Source of the DNA: Flectobacillus roseus
GTDB lineage: Bacteria > Bacteroidota > Bacteroidia > Cytophagales > Spirosomataceae
DNA: 64,000 nt
Direction: 5' to 3' (one strand)
Assembly: GCF_030056665.1 (NCBI RefSeq)
Contig: NZ_JASHIG010000004.1
Part shown: in pieces, positions 1 through 8,087 of the stretch
Layout of the letters: every line of letters starts with the position of its first letter
How positions within the stretch are numbered: the stretch's first letter is position 1
Notes under the pieces: model-generated
Database searches by the model: none
What the model was told of the DNA's origin: nothing
Seen by the model: the letters and a program-made list of their open reading frames with translations, nothing else
Made by a program: the position numbers and the translations under genes

Positions 1-6
1 ATTCGA

Positions 7-399
7 TTAGAATCGGGGTGGATTGAGTAGCGACGAGGCTAATAGGAAGTCGTAAAGGTTTTGCCAAACAAAGTTTGGACCAACAAAACCCTTAATAATA
101 GGCTTAAATTTCAGCGAAATTTGCTGAAAAAAGGATGGCAAAAAGGCATGAACCGCCTGAGAGTCCAGACTAGGCAAGTGTGAGTGTGAGTGCTTGGCAG
201 TTTTGGTATGATTTGAGGCTGCCGAATAGTGCATTGCTAAAAAGCTCAAAAAGCTCATATTGCTTTTTTCGGTTTTGCAATGCCACTGGTAATGCTTCAC
301 TAACTCGCCTATTTTTGCCAACTGCAAAGTATCCACCTTTGGAAAAAGACTTCCCAAAAGGATAGTGACACTTAGAAATATGGCAATAATTTGTTTCAT
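7..399 (-). CDS. Small secreted protein, function unknown
   Basis: A 130-residue protein that I cannot assign to a characterised family. Residues 4-20 form a hydrophobic segment after a Lys, consistent with a signal peptide or single membrane anchor. The middle carries a short histidine-rich stretch (H70, H72, H74 in KHSHSHLP) and further His at 40, 57 and 64, which could bind metal. Proteins of this general look (short, exported, His-bearing) occur near heavy-metal efflux and TonB-receptor genes in Bacteroidota, but the upstream neighbours lie outside the window, so this is only a suggestion. The gene reads toward the left edge. A TACCTTTG promoter-like box lies four bases before the ATG. 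Confidence is good that it codes and low for any role. Confidence 0.6.
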   Translation of the reverse strand: MKQIIAIFLSVTILLGSLFPKVDTLQLAKIGELVKHYQWHCKTEKSNMSFLSFLAMHYSAASNHTKTAKHSHSHLPSLDSQAVHAFLPSFFQQISLKFKPIIKGFVGPNFVWQNLYDFLLASSLLNPPRF

Positions 400-403
400 G
401 AAA

Positions 404-411
404 CAAAGGTA
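404..411 (-). promoter_or_regulatory. Bacteroidota -7 box (TAnnTTTG) for the small secreted gene
   Basis: TACCTTTG on the minus strand matches the Bacteroidota -7 consensus exactly. It sits only four bases before the ATG at 399, so initiation about seven bases after the box would fall at the start codon and imply a leaderless mRNA or a later true start. No TTG -33 element is found at normal spacing. Confidence 0.35.
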
Positions 412-459
412 GTTGTTAAATCCAATCTAAAGGTACTTCGCCATAAAAACTTTTCCAGA

Positions 460-658
460 TTGGATTATTTTTATTTTTTGATTGGAGCAAATTAAGACTA
501 AAAAGTTTAATCTTATTACTCATTTTTATAAAAATGTTGAAAAACAGATACTCAAATGCCCTTCCTCATGCATTTTTAGTCAAAATATAACAATTTTCCA
601 CAAAAGTTATCCACATTTTAAACTTGACCACTGTGGAAAAGCCCCTAATTGTGGATAA
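460..658. other. Cluster of four DnaA-box-like sites with adjacent A+T-rich tract (candidate oriC)
   Basis: Within 65 bases there are two perfect DnaA boxes, TTATCCACA at 607-615 and its reverse complement TGTGGATAA at 650-658, plus two one-mismatch boxes, TTTTCCACA at 594-602 and its reverse complement TGTGGAAAA at 632-640. The first pair points right and the second pair points left. To the left, 460-560 is very A+T-rich and includes GATTATTTTTATT at 463-475, resembling the 13-mers of unwinding elements. The gap at 400-820 otherwise holds only the valS terminator. This is what an origin or a DnaA-titration or DnaA-regulated site looks like. Neither dnaA nor dnaN is in view, but in Bacteroidota the origin is often away from dnaA. 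The function is inference. Confidence 0.55.
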
Positions 659-765
659 GTCTTTTTTAGCCGATTTTATGCCAAACGTCCTAAATTTGGC
701 TAATTATTTATAACGATTCTAAGGTACGTTTTCTATTCAGGAGTTTAATCTTGCGGAAATAAATA

Positions 766-800
766 AGCCCCTTGCAAAACAAAATGTTTTACAAGGGGCT
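766..800 (-). terminator. Rho-independent terminator of valS
   Basis: 16-base arms (766-781 and 785-800, one mismatch) enclose a three-base loop, built on AGCCCCTTG/CAAGGGGCT. On the minus strand the hairpin is followed by TTATTTATTT. It lies 20 bases past the valS stop. Confidence 0.85.
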
Positions 801-820
801 ATTGTATCAATAGTTCATGA

Positions 821-3454
821 CTACATTGCTTTCAAACGAGCGATAGTCTCCTCCAATGCCTTAATCTTCGACTCGGCATCGGCTAACTTTTGGCGTTCTT
901 TTTCTACTACATCAGGTTTGGCATTGTTGACAAATCTTTCATTTGACAATTTTGCTTCCACTGATTTTTTGAATCCTAAGTTATATTCTAACTCTTTAGT
1001 AGCATTTGCTAATTCTGCTTCTACGTCTAGTTCTCCTTCGAGACTAATAAAGAATTCATCAGCTTTTAATACAAAAGAAATAGCGTTTTCAACATTGCTA
1101 GATACATATTCTATCGCAAAGGTATTTGCGAGCTTCACGATGATTGATTCTAGTTGCTTATAACGAGCTACATCTTCGGTTTTAATCGCCAATGGCAATT
1201 CTGTTTTTGGTGAAATTTGTTTTGTATTACGCGTCTCACGAACTTTTGAAACAATACCAAACAAGATTTCAAAATCAGCCAATACTTGTGTATCGATTTC
1301 GCCAGCTACTGGATACGCCGCACGGCAAATACTTTCACCTTCTTGACGCTCTGCAATTGCTTGCCAGATTTCTTCGGTAATAAATGGCATATATGGATGA
1401 GCCAAAGCCATCAATTTCTCAAAAATCCCGATAGTTGCATCATACGTAGCTTGGTCGATTGGTGAACCAAAAGCAGGTTTGATAATTTCGAGGTATTGTC
1501 CACAGAAATCATCCCAAATCAAGTTATAAATCGACAACAAGGCATCCGAAATACGGAATTTGCTAAAATGGTCTTGAACCTCAAGTACAACCTGACTAAT
1601 TTTTGAGTTAAACCATTTAATCGCTAATGTATTACCTGTTGGTTGTTCTGCATCAGCAATTTCCCAACCTTTTACCAAACGGAATGCATTCCATACTTTA
1701 TTACAGAAGTTACGTCCTTGTTCGCACAATTTATCATCAAACAACAAGTCGTTACCTGCAGGAGCCGAGAATAATAAGCCCGAACGAACGCCATCGGCAC
1801 CGTACTGCGCAATCAAATCTAATGGGTCTGGAGAGTTACCCAATGATTTTGACATTTTGCGACCTTGCTTATCACGTACAATACCTGTCAAATACACGTT
1901 ACGGAATGGAAGTTCGTCTCTCCACTCATAACCTGCGATAATCATACGAGCTACCCAGAAGAATAAAATATCTGGACCTGTTACCAAATCGTTGGTAGGA
2001 TAGTAGTATTTAATGTCTTCATTTTCAGGATTTTCGATACCATCAAATACCGAAATTGGCCACAACCAAGACGAGAACCAAGTATCTAGTACGTCTGGGT
2101 CTTGTGTCAAATCTTCTTCGGTCAAGGCAAATAACTGCAATTCGTGTTGAGCTTTGCGTAAAGCTTCACGCTTATTTTTAGCAACGATTACCGTACCATC
2201 TTGCAAATAGAAAGCTGGGATTTGTTGTCCCCACCAAAGCTGACGGCTAATACACCAATCATGAACATTTTCCATCCATGAGCGGTAGGTATTTTTGAAT
2301 TTTGAAGGATACAACTTAATGTTGTCATTCATTACGTTTTCGAGTGCAGGTTTTGAAATGTCTTCCATTTTCAAGAACCACTGCAACGATAACTTTGGCT
2401 CGATTACAGCACCAGTACGTTCTGAAGTTTTAACGATTGATTTATATTCTTCAACTTTTACTAAAAATCCTGCTTCCTCTAAGTCTTTTACGATATTGCG
2501 GCGAGCAGCAAAACGGTCTTGACCAACATATAGGACAGCTTTTTCATTTAAGAAACCGCCATCGTCTAAAATGTCAATTACAGGAAGTTTGTGCTTCAAG
2601 CCTAATTCATAGTCATTCAAATCGTGTGCAGGTGTTACTTTCAAACAACCTGTACCAAAATCCATGGCTACGTATTCGTCGGTAATCACAGGGATAGCAC
2701 GACCCAACAATGGAATCTCCACTGATTTTCCATGATAGGCTACATAGCGCTCATCGTTTGGATTCACACAGATAGCAGTATCGGCCATGATGGTTTCAGG
2801 GCGCGTAGTTGCAATCGTCAAAAACTCACCATCAGCACCAACTACTGGATATTTGATATGGAAAAGTTTTGCCTGAACATCTTTCTCGATTACCTCTTCG
2901 TCAGAAAGCGCCGTTTTGCCTTGTGGATCCCAGTTTACCATACGAACGCCACGGTAAATTTGTCCTTTTCCGTACAAACGAACGAACGTATCGATTACGG
3001 CTTCGTACAAAGATGGCTCCATGGTAAAGCGAGTTCTATCCCAGTCACAAGAAGCACCTAGCTTTTTCAACTGATCAAGGATAATACCGCCGTATTTATC
3101 TTTCCATTCGTGAGCATATTCCAAAAACTCCTCACGAGTAATATCTTTTTTCTCGATACCTCTCTCTTTCAACATTGCCACGACTTTAGCTTCTGTTGCG
3201 ATTGAAGCGTGGTCAGTACCAGGCACCCAACAAGCCTCTTTTCCTTCCATACGAGCCTTACGAATAAGGACGTCTTGGATGGTATTATTCAACATGTGTC
3301 CCATGTGCAAAACGCCTGTGACGTTTGGTGGTGGAATGACTATCGAATAAGGTTCTTTATCAGGATTAGGCTTGGATGCAAATAGCTTGTTGTCAAGCCA
3401 ATATTGATACCATTTGGCTTCAATTTCTTGTGGAGTGTACGTTTTTGAAATCAT
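821..3454 (-). CDS. valS: Valine--tRNA ligase
   Basis: Class I aminoacyl-tRNA synthetase that charges tRNA-Val in the cytoplasm. At 877 residues it is full length. The HIGH signature appears as HMGH at residues 50-53 (after PPPNVTG) and the KMSKS loop at 533-537 in GRKMSKSLGN. The CP1 editing domain lies roughly at 200-340, with TTRPETIMADTA at 216-227 and a YVAMDFGTG segment near 261, which hydrolyses mischarged threonyl-tRNA. The anticodon-binding domain follows at about 600-760, and the last 65 residues are the charged Val-arm coiled coil typical of ValRS. The ATG at 3454 gives the family-typical start just before the TPQEIEAKWYQYW segment. It is transcribed alone, with its own terminator and a TATCTTTG box 117 bases upstream. 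Confidence 0.98.
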   Translation of the reverse strand: MISKTYTPQEIEAKWYQYWLDNKLFASKPNPDKEPYSIVIPPPNVTGVLHMGHMLNNTIQDVLIRKARMEGKEACWVPGTDHASIATEAKVVAMLKERGIEKKDITREEFLEYAHEWKDKYGGIILDQLKKLGASCDWDRTRFTMEPSLYEAVIDTFVRLYGKGQIYRGVRMVNWDPQGKTALSDEEVIEKDVQAKLFHIKYPVVGADGEFLTIATTRPETIMADTAICVNPNDERYVAYHGKSVEIPLLGRAIPVITDEYVAMDFGTGCLKVTPAHDLNDYELGLKHKLPVIDILDDGGFLNEKAVLYVGQDRFAARRNIVKDLEEAGFLVKVEEYKSIVKTSERTGAVIEPKLSLQWFLKMEDISKPALENVMNDNIKLYPSKFKNTYRSWMENVHDWCISRQLWWGQQIPAFYLQDGTVIVAKNKREALRKAQHELQLFALTEEDLTQDPDVLDTWFSSWLWPISVFDGIENPENEDIKYYYPTNDLVTGPDILFFWVARMIIAGYEWRDELPFRNVYLTGIVRDKQGRKMSKSLGNSPDPLDLIAQYGADGVRSGLLFSAPAGNDLLFDDKLCEQGRNFCNKVWNAFRLVKGWEIADAEQPTGNTLAIKWFNSKISQVVLEVQDHFSKFRISDALLSIYNLIWDDFCGQYLEIIKPAFGSPIDQATYDATIGIFEKLMALAHPYMPFITEEIWQAIAERQEGESICRAAYPVAGEIDTQVLADFEILFGIVSKVRETRNTKQISPKTELPLAIKTEDVARYKQLESIIVKLANTFAIEYVSSNVENAISFVLKADEFFISLEGELDVEAELANATKELEYNLGFKKSVEAKLSNERFVNNAKPDVVEKERQKLADAESKIKALEETIARLKAM

Positions 3455-3570
3455 ATTTTTATGAATCTATTGTATTGGGCAAAATGCTTCAGCCTTCGAT
3501 TACATGGTTTTGGAATAAAATTTATGAATACCAAAAGCTTAGATTATCTTGCCTAACAAATTTTAGTTTG

Positions 3571-3578
3571 CAAAGATA
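3571..3578 (-). promoter_or_regulatory. Probable -7 box of the valS promoter
   Basis: TATCTTTG on the minus strand is an exact TAnnTTTG match 117 bases before the valS ATG. The nearest TTG upstream is only 12 bases away, closer than the usual -33 spacing, so support rests on the -7 box alone. Confidence 0.35.
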
Positions 3579-3717
3579 GGGATTTTGACGCAATGGCAGG
3601 CTAATAAAGTGATTTTCAAGCGTACGCTTTTTGTAAATCTGCGTGTATCTTCGCCAAACAATTACATTTCTTTATTGGTTAAACCTTTAGATTTTAACCA
3701 GACATCTACTCAAAATT

Positions 3718-4173
3718 ATGTTACTCAAACTTGGATTGTTCTTCGGCACGTTTTTCTTTATGGAGGGATTTGCATGGTTTACTCATAAATATATCATGCA
3801 CGGAATCATGTGGAACTGGCATGAATCGCATCATGTGCATCACAATGAAGTACTTGAAAAAAATGATTTGTTTTCAGTTATATTCGGGGTTATTTCTACC
3901 GTTACCATTGTGGTAGGGGATTTAGTACCAGAGTTATGGTTTTTGTTCTGGATAGGGCTGGGCGTGGCACTTTATGGTACATTTTACTTTATTTTTCATG
4001 ATATTATCGTACATCGTCGTATCAAAATCAAGTACATTGCCAAGAGTAAATACATGAAAAGAATTATGCGAGCACACTTTATTCACCACAAAGTACATAC
4101 ACGCGATGGGGCAGAAGCATTCGGTTTTTTATATGCTCCCAAAAAATACGAAGGAGGAAAGGAAAGAATCTAG
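3718..4173 (+). CDS. crtZ: Beta-carotene hydroxylase (fatty acid hydroxylase superfamily)
   Basis: Membrane di-iron hydroxylase that adds hydroxyls at C-3 and C-3' of beta-ionone rings, giving zeaxanthin-type carotenoids. The four histidine motifs of the family are present in 151 residues: H23-x4-H28 (HKYIMH), H35/H38/H39/H41/H42 (HESHHVHH), H94-x4-H99 (HDIIVH) and H120/H123/H124/H127 (HFIHHKVH). Hydrophobic helices lie at about 2-20, 52-70 and 74-95. Length agrees with CrtZ. No other carotenoid gene lies nearby, so the pathway must be completed elsewhere. A strong hairpin terminator follows at 4332-4368. An ORF in another frame starts further upstream but shows no homology signal. The ATG at 3718 puts the first His motif at the expected distance. 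Confidence 0.93.
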   Translation: MLLKLGLFFGTFFFMEGFAWFTHKYIMHGIMWNWHESHHVHHNEVLEKNDLFSVIFGVISTVTIVVGDLVPELWFLFWIGLGVALYGTFYFIFHDIIVHRRIKIKYIAKSKYMKRIMRAHFIHHKVHTRDGAEAFGFLYAPKKYEGGKERI

Positions 4174-4308
4174 TCGAGTGCGGAATGCGGAGTTGGGAGT
4201 GTGGAGTTTAATAGAATTTTCTCTATCAGGATAGTCTCTGTTAAACATGAATCATTCCAAATTTAACGACGAGTGCTTAAGTAATTGCTTCTATTCGAAT
4301 TTTACTTG

Positions 4309-4422
4309 TAGAGACGCAATACTTTGCGTCTAAAGCGGTCGAAAAAAATAATTTTCGACCGCTTTTTTAATATCATTATGCTAGAGTTAACTTGGCTTAA
4401 GACGCAATCATTGCGTCTCTAC
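4309..4422. repeat. Inverted pair of GAGACGCAA palindromic repeats flanking a terminator
   Basis: Copy one (4309-4331) is TAGAGACGCAA, a short spacer, then TTTGCGTCT. Copy two (4400-4422) is the reverse complement arrangement, AGACGCAATCATTGCGTCTCT. Each copy is itself a hairpin with 8-base arms AGACGCAA/TTGCGTCT. The crtZ terminator lies between them. Confidence 0.7.
4332..4368 (+). terminator. Terminator of crtZ
   Basis: 14-base perfect arms, 4332-4345 and 4352-4365 (AAAGCGGTCGAAAA and complement), enclose a six-base loop and are followed by three more Ts. The hairpin lies about 160 bases after the crtZ stop. Confidence 0.8.
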
Positions 4423-4590
4423 TGCTAGCATAAAATTTTACCATAATCATTCATGCACTCAATTTAGAGATAACATACCATGAAATAGATTAGATTACAC
4501 TTCCGAAATCCTACCTCAGAAATCCGAAATAGATAATTTCAGCATCCACTTTGTGCCTTTGCTCCTTGACACTTTGTGCCTTTTAAAATT

Positions 4591-5769
4591 TTACTCCAAC
4601 AACAGCAACAACATTTCGGCTGCTTGCCAAGCGTTGGTTGGAGCAATGCGTAAATCCACCAAGGTTTGATCAATAATACTGAGTGATTCGTATTTCAAAT
4701 CTGTTACTTCAGCTTCCCAAGTCAAAGGATATTCACGAGCTGAAATTGGACCTTTATTTTGTTTGAAAAAATGGTCTTCCGCCCACACATATTGTGGCGA
4801 GTTCAAGGCTAGGTTATCATCTACCTGATCTCCTTTCACATAGTCTTTCTGAAAATCCCACCAAATCAAGGAAGAGTAAGAGTCATATTGTGAGGGAATT
4901 TTGTATTTATCAGGCAATTGCATCTCTTTCAAGCCAAATTTCAACCATTTTGTCTGATAAACAGCGTGTGGAAGCATATCGGCAGTACGCCCTTCGATAA
5001 ACCCTCCTTTGTCGAAGTTATCAGCCTCATCCAAAATTTTCGTTACTAAGGGATGTTTTTTATCAGCCACTGTCGAAAGCATATATAATACCTGCCCTAG
5101 GTTGTCAGCCTCGGCATAGCCAGCATTGTTATTACGGTCAAAAGGCGTATTCAAGCCTTTAATCCAAGCTTCTACCAAAGGTAAATTATTGGTCTTTTTT
5201 AGCGCCATTGTAATAATTGCCGCGCTTTTAAACCAAGGTTTGGTATAAACAATCGTATTCACTAAAGGTTTTCCATCCTGAATATTTACCAATAATTCAT
5301 GATGCAATGTTCTTAATACAGAAGGGAATTTCTTATCGCTAAAAGTTGGTAATGTAATAGGACTTTCGGCAAGAATAATCTGAAGGTTATTCTCATACAC
5401 ATAAACACCTGTTTCATCTTCTTGAATATCGACAGCACGTCCGTCTTGTAGTTCCAAATGCACCAAATATTCTGAGGGTACAATAAGGGCAGATTTTACT
5501 TTCCAACGACGAATCACACGTTTATCGCTTAGTGAGATAATTCGTCCGTCTTTGTAAAACATTTTGGCACGATTGCCCATACCAAAAAAGAAAAACTTAG
5601 CATCTGGAAGATTACGTTTTTTGGGGTGCTCTTTTCTAAAGCCTAATAATTCCTCACGATAGGTCTGAAGGGCTTTTTCGGCTTTGGATTGTGTATATAA
5701 CTGCGCATGACTGTAATGAATATCAAGCAGATACAGGAGGCTAGTGATTAAGAGTATATAATGTTTCAT
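4591..5769 (-). CDS. Secreted protein of unknown function
   Basis: A 392-residue protein beginning with a clear signal peptide (MKHYILLITSLLYLLDIHYSHAQ, cleavage likely after A22). I do not recognise a family. The mature part starts with a charged helical segment (23-60), then short beta-rich stretches with YKDGRI and LELQDGRAVDI, followed from about 150 by helical, Trp-rich sequence (KPWFKSAAIITMALKK, QTKWLKFGLKEM, SYSSLIWWDFQKDY). That pattern loosely resembles alpha/alpha-barrel carbohydrate-active or lyase folds, but no catalytic motif is identifiable, so no function is proposed. It is probably periplasmic or cell-surface. The gene stands alone, with a TAAATTTG box 24 bases upstream of the ATG. 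Confidence 0.75.
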   Translation of the reverse strand: MKHYILLITSLLYLLDIHYSHAQLYTQSKAEKALQTYREELLGFRKEHPKKRNLPDAKFFFFGMGNRAKMFYKDGRIISLSDKRVIRRWKVKSALIVPSEYLVHLELQDGRAVDIQEDETGVYVYENNLQIILAESPITLPTFSDKKFPSVLRTLHHELLVNIQDGKPLVNTIVYTKPWFKSAAIITMALKKTNNLPLVEAWIKGLNTPFDRNNNAGYAEADNLGQVLYMLSTVADKKHPLVTKILDEADNFDKGGFIEGRTADMLPHAVYQTKWLKFGLKEMQLPDKYKIPSQYDSYSSLIWWDFQKDYVKGDQVDDNLALNSPQYVWAEDHFFKQNKGPISAREYPLTWEAEVTDLKYESLSIIDQTLVDLRIAPTNAWQAAEMLLLLLE

Positions 5770-5793
5770 GGCTTATTGATAGCATTAAAACAT

Positions 5794-5801
5794 CAAATTT
5801 A
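5794..5801 (-). promoter_or_regulatory. Possible -7 box for the 392-residue secreted protein
   Basis: TAAATTTG, an exact TAnnTTTG match, lies 24 bases before the ATG at 5769. No TTG at -33 spacing is visible. Confidence 0.35.
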
Positions 5802-5904
5802 GAGAATTTAAGGACATGAATTCCATATTACCGATTTTTCAATGTAGATACAGAGGTTGAATAAGTACTAATACTTAGTACTATTGAGTGGTTTGTGATT
5901 TAGT

Positions 5905-6017
5905 GGATGTGATATTTCGGGTTTGGGATTTTTGATTTTGGAAATATGAAAACCCACCTTTATTACTTCCCAAAAGTAGGTTACACGTCCGAAATCCTAC
6001 ATCCCAAATCCGAAACT
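5905..6017. repeat. Imperfect inverted repeat sharing sequence with 4490-4532
   Basis: A TTTCGGGTTTGGGAT segment near 5911 is imperfectly complementary to the ATCCCAAATCCGAAA segment at about 6003-6017. The right arm, read from GGTTACACGTCCGAAATCC, is a near copy of 4490-4532. It lies directly downstream of the exonuclease gene (minus strand) and may end its transcript. Confidence 0.5.
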
Positions 6018-6028
6018 ATTGATATGCT

Positions 6029-6757
6029 TTAGATTCTTTCAATATTGTCTTCTGGCACTAAAGGAAGATTATGAAATTTGAGATAGAGCTGTGCCAATAC
6101 AATCACATCTTCTTGACAATATCTAGCAATTTTAGGAAGGTCTTTTTCAATATAGTAGGTTTGATTTACCAAATCGCCACTCAGTTCTACTTTGCTGCTT
6201 GGGATATTGAAAATTGCTGCTAGTAAATCTAAGGAAGTATAATTTTTCTTGTCTCCAAACTTCCAAAGCTCTAAAGTATCCAAATGCGGTATTTCCCAAG
6301 GCTTTTTACCTGCTAGCTGTAAGGCTTTAGGAATATTCACTCCATTGACCAACATTCGTCTGCATAGGTACGGATAATCAAACTCTTTGCCATTATGAGC
6401 ACAAAGCATAAGGCTATTGCCTTTGTATTTGGACTCAATCAGCGAAGTAAATTGTGTTAAAAGCTCTGTCTCTGAGTCGGCAGTGAGCGTTTTTACCTTG
6501 AAGCAAAGCTGATTATCATCGTCCCAATGAAAAAAGCCTAAACCAATTGCAATCACCTTACCAAACTCGGCATAAATCCCAGCTCGTTCAAAATACAATT
6601 TTCCCTCATCATATTGGTGGGGATTTTGCATATAACTTGCCTTTTTTGACCAAAATTCTTGCATACGTGTAGGCACTTCGTCCCAACTACCGTAAGCAGA
6701 AACAGTTTCGATGTCAATAAATAAGAGATTTTTTGCGATTTTAGCTAAGTCGAGCAT
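6029..6757 (-). CDS. 3'-5' exonuclease, PolB-like proofreading fold
   Basis: A DEDDy-type 3'-5' exonuclease-like protein of 242 residues, matching the family annotated as predicted PolB-like 3'-5' exonuclease. Visible catalytic motifs are ExoI D15-x-E17 in FIDIETVS, ExoII N122 to F126-D127 in HNGKEFDYP, and ExoIII Y213-xxx-D217 in YCQEDV. There is no polymerase domain, so this is a stand-alone nuclease or RNA/DNA end-trimming enzyme acting with two metal ions in the cytoplasm. It is the last gene of a possible minus-strand run with the 135-residue unknown and lipB. The ATG at 6757 leaves a short N-terminus before the ExoI strand, as expected. The in vivo substrate is unknown. Confidence 0.85.
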   Translation of the reverse strand: MLDLAKIAKNLLFIDIETVSAYGSWDEVPTRMQEFWSKKASYMQNPHQYDEGKLYFERAGIYAEFGKVIAIGLGFFHWDDDNQLCFKVKTLTADSETELLTQFTSLIESKYKGNSLMLCAHNGKEFDYPYLCRRMLVNGVNIPKALQLAGKKPWEIPHLDTLELWKFGDKKNYTSLDLLAAIFNIPSSKVELSGDLVNQTYYIEKDLPKIARYCQEDVIVLAQLYLKFHNLPLVPEDNIERI

Positions 6758-6823
6758 ACAGATATTGGTTATAGTGTAGGAAAATATTGAGGCTGTTAGC
6801 GAAGCACTTACAGCCCATATTGA

Positions 6824-7231
6824 TTATTCATGCAACACTCCTTCTAAACCCAGTTGGGCAATTGGGATGAGATTTTCTTCACGGATACTTTCAGGAACAA
6901 AGATAAACTTTTTATCAAAAATCTGATTTCCAATATAATAGCTCACCCAATATTCGTTGTTAATATGAAAAACTTCAGGCGAAATAGGCTCTATTTTCAC
7001 AATTTCCTCTCCTGCAACTTCTTTAAAAAAATAACGTAATGAGGCAGTTTTGATTTTGTTCCCGTCGACATCTACACCATAACCGCTAGATGTAACAAAC
7101 ACTGTATCGATTGGATTTTTCAGACGATTGATCAAATATACATCCCAAAGGACATTCCCAAGTTCATCCTGACGACGTGCAACGGCTACTTTTACGCCAT
7201 CGACGGTAGGATGGATAATATCTTTTTTCAT
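6824..7231 (-). CDS. Conserved hypothetical protein
   Basis: A 135-residue soluble protein without signal peptide or membrane segment. I recognise it only as a type of short protein conserved among Bacteroidota with no settled function. Database entries sometimes carry an erroneous tRNA-synthetase name. The sequence is rich in beta-prone stretches (VKVAVARRQDELGNVLWDVYL, DTVFVTSSGYGVDVDG, EYWVSYYIGNQIFDKKFIFV) that suggest a small beta-sandwich. It lies 44 bases downstream of lipB and 66 bases upstream of the exonuclease on the same strand, so the three could be co-transcribed, but nothing in the sequence links their roles. Confidence 0.7.
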   Translation of the reverse strand: MKKDIIHPTVDGVKVAVARRQDELGNVLWDVYLINRLKNPIDTVFVTSSGYGVDVDGNKIKTASLRYFFKEVAGEEIVKIEPISPEVFHINNEYWVSYYIGNQIFDKKFIFVPESIREENLIPIAQLGLEGVLHE

Positions 7232-7275
7232 AAATGCTTTTGTGTGGTTGGCTGTTTTTAGACAGCTATTAAAAC

Positions 7276-7995
7276 CTAATTTTGCTCAATTTCAAATTCA
7301 AATATATCTTTCAAATGCCCTAACATACGACTTTCTACCTCAGTCATTTCTATCTCGCGACCAACTTCTAAGGCAATAGAAGTCACAGCTTTGTCGTCGA
7401 TACCACATGGAACAATATGTGAGAAATAGCTCAAGTCGGTATTGACATTCAATGCAAAACCGTGCATAGTTACCCAGCGACTAGCTTTTACGCCCATGGC
7501 ACAGATTTTTCGAGGATTTTTTTGTTCGACATAATCAATCCACACGCCTGTAAGCCCATCTATTCGCCCTGCTTCGATACCATAATCTGCACAAGTACGA
7601 ATCACAGCTTCTTCCATAAAACGCATATATCGATGAATATCGGTAAAGAAATTTTCTAAATCAAAAATCGGATAACCCACCAACTGACCGTAACCATGAT
7701 AAGTAATATCTCCTCCTCGGTTGATTTTAAAATACTGAGCATGATACTTCTCCAAGCCTTCGTCGTCCAACAATAAATGTTCTGGCTTTCCACTTTTCCC
7801 TAGCGTATATACATGCGGATGCTGGCAAAACAAAAGATAGTTAGGCGTCGCCTTGGGAGTTTCCTCAGGGCTGATTTTACGGTTTTGTAGTTTAATCTCT
7901 ACTATTTCAGCATGGAGTTTTTCTTGATAATCCCAAGCTTCTTGGTAATCTATTACTCCTAAACTCTGAAACTTTACCTTTTTATGCTGTTCCAT
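7276..7995 (-). CDS. lipB: Octanoyl-[acyl-carrier-protein]:protein N-octanoyltransferase LipB
   Basis: Transfers octanoate from acyl-carrier protein to the lipoyl domains of 2-oxoacid dehydrogenases, the first step of endogenous lipoate synthesis. The 239 residues carry the family hallmark RGGDITYHGYGQLVGYP at 93-109, the conserved Lys at 163 in PRKICAMGVK, and the acyl-enzyme Cys at 197 in HIVPCGI. A run of about 30 extra residues at the N-terminus relative to short LipBs is usual in Bacteroidota. The pyruvate dehydrogenase E1 alpha gene later in the window (58316) belongs to an enzyme complex that depends on this modification. It is divergent from the YraN-family gene, with about 90 bases between the start codons. 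Confidence 0.95.
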   Translation of the reverse strand: MEQHKKVKFQSLGVIDYQEAWDYQEKLHAEIVEIKLQNRKISPEETPKATPNYLLFCQHPHVYTLGKSGKPEHLLLDDEGLEKYHAQYFKINRGGDITYHGYGQLVGYPIFDLENFFTDIHRYMRFMEEAVIRTCADYGIEAGRIDGLTGVWIDYVEQKNPRKICAMGVKASRWVTMHGFALNVNTDLSYFSHIVPCGIDDKAVTSIALEVGREIEMTEVESRMLGHLKDIFEFEIEQN

Positions 7996-8087
7996 TTTTC
8001 ACAACACTGTTCTTTCTAGTGCCAAAGAAATTTAAAGTAAAAAATATTTATTTTCTTATCAAACAACAAACCCTAGTAGATAATTCA

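Larger units (their letters stand above)
4175..4590. repeat. Gene-free stretch filled with short repeat families
   Basis: No gene is seen here. 4175-4211 is a low-complexity run of GTGCGGA, GCGGAGTT and GTGTGGAGTT words that reappears at 57787-57802. 4309-4331 and 4400-4422 are inverted copies of a GTAGAGACGCAA palindrome. 4490-4532 contains a TCCGAAATCCTACCTCAGAA segment that is nearly repeated at 5975-6017. 4546-4590 carries two CACTTTGTGCCTTT words that recur in the palindrome at 14632-14706. This looks like decayed, genome-dispersed intergenic repeats. Confidence 0.6.

Noticed and set aside
170..406. A 78-residue reading frame antisense-frame to the small secreted gene
   Set aside because: It overlaps the 130-residue gene in another frame on the same strand and lacks any signal-peptide or family feature; the 130-residue frame is better supported.
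1627..1941. Plus-strand frame inside valS
   Set aside because: Antisense shadow of a highly conserved synthetase; no independent signal.
4591..5769. Glycoside hydrolase or lyase assignment
   Set aside because: The helical Trp-rich half only loosely resembles such folds and no catalytic residues can be named.
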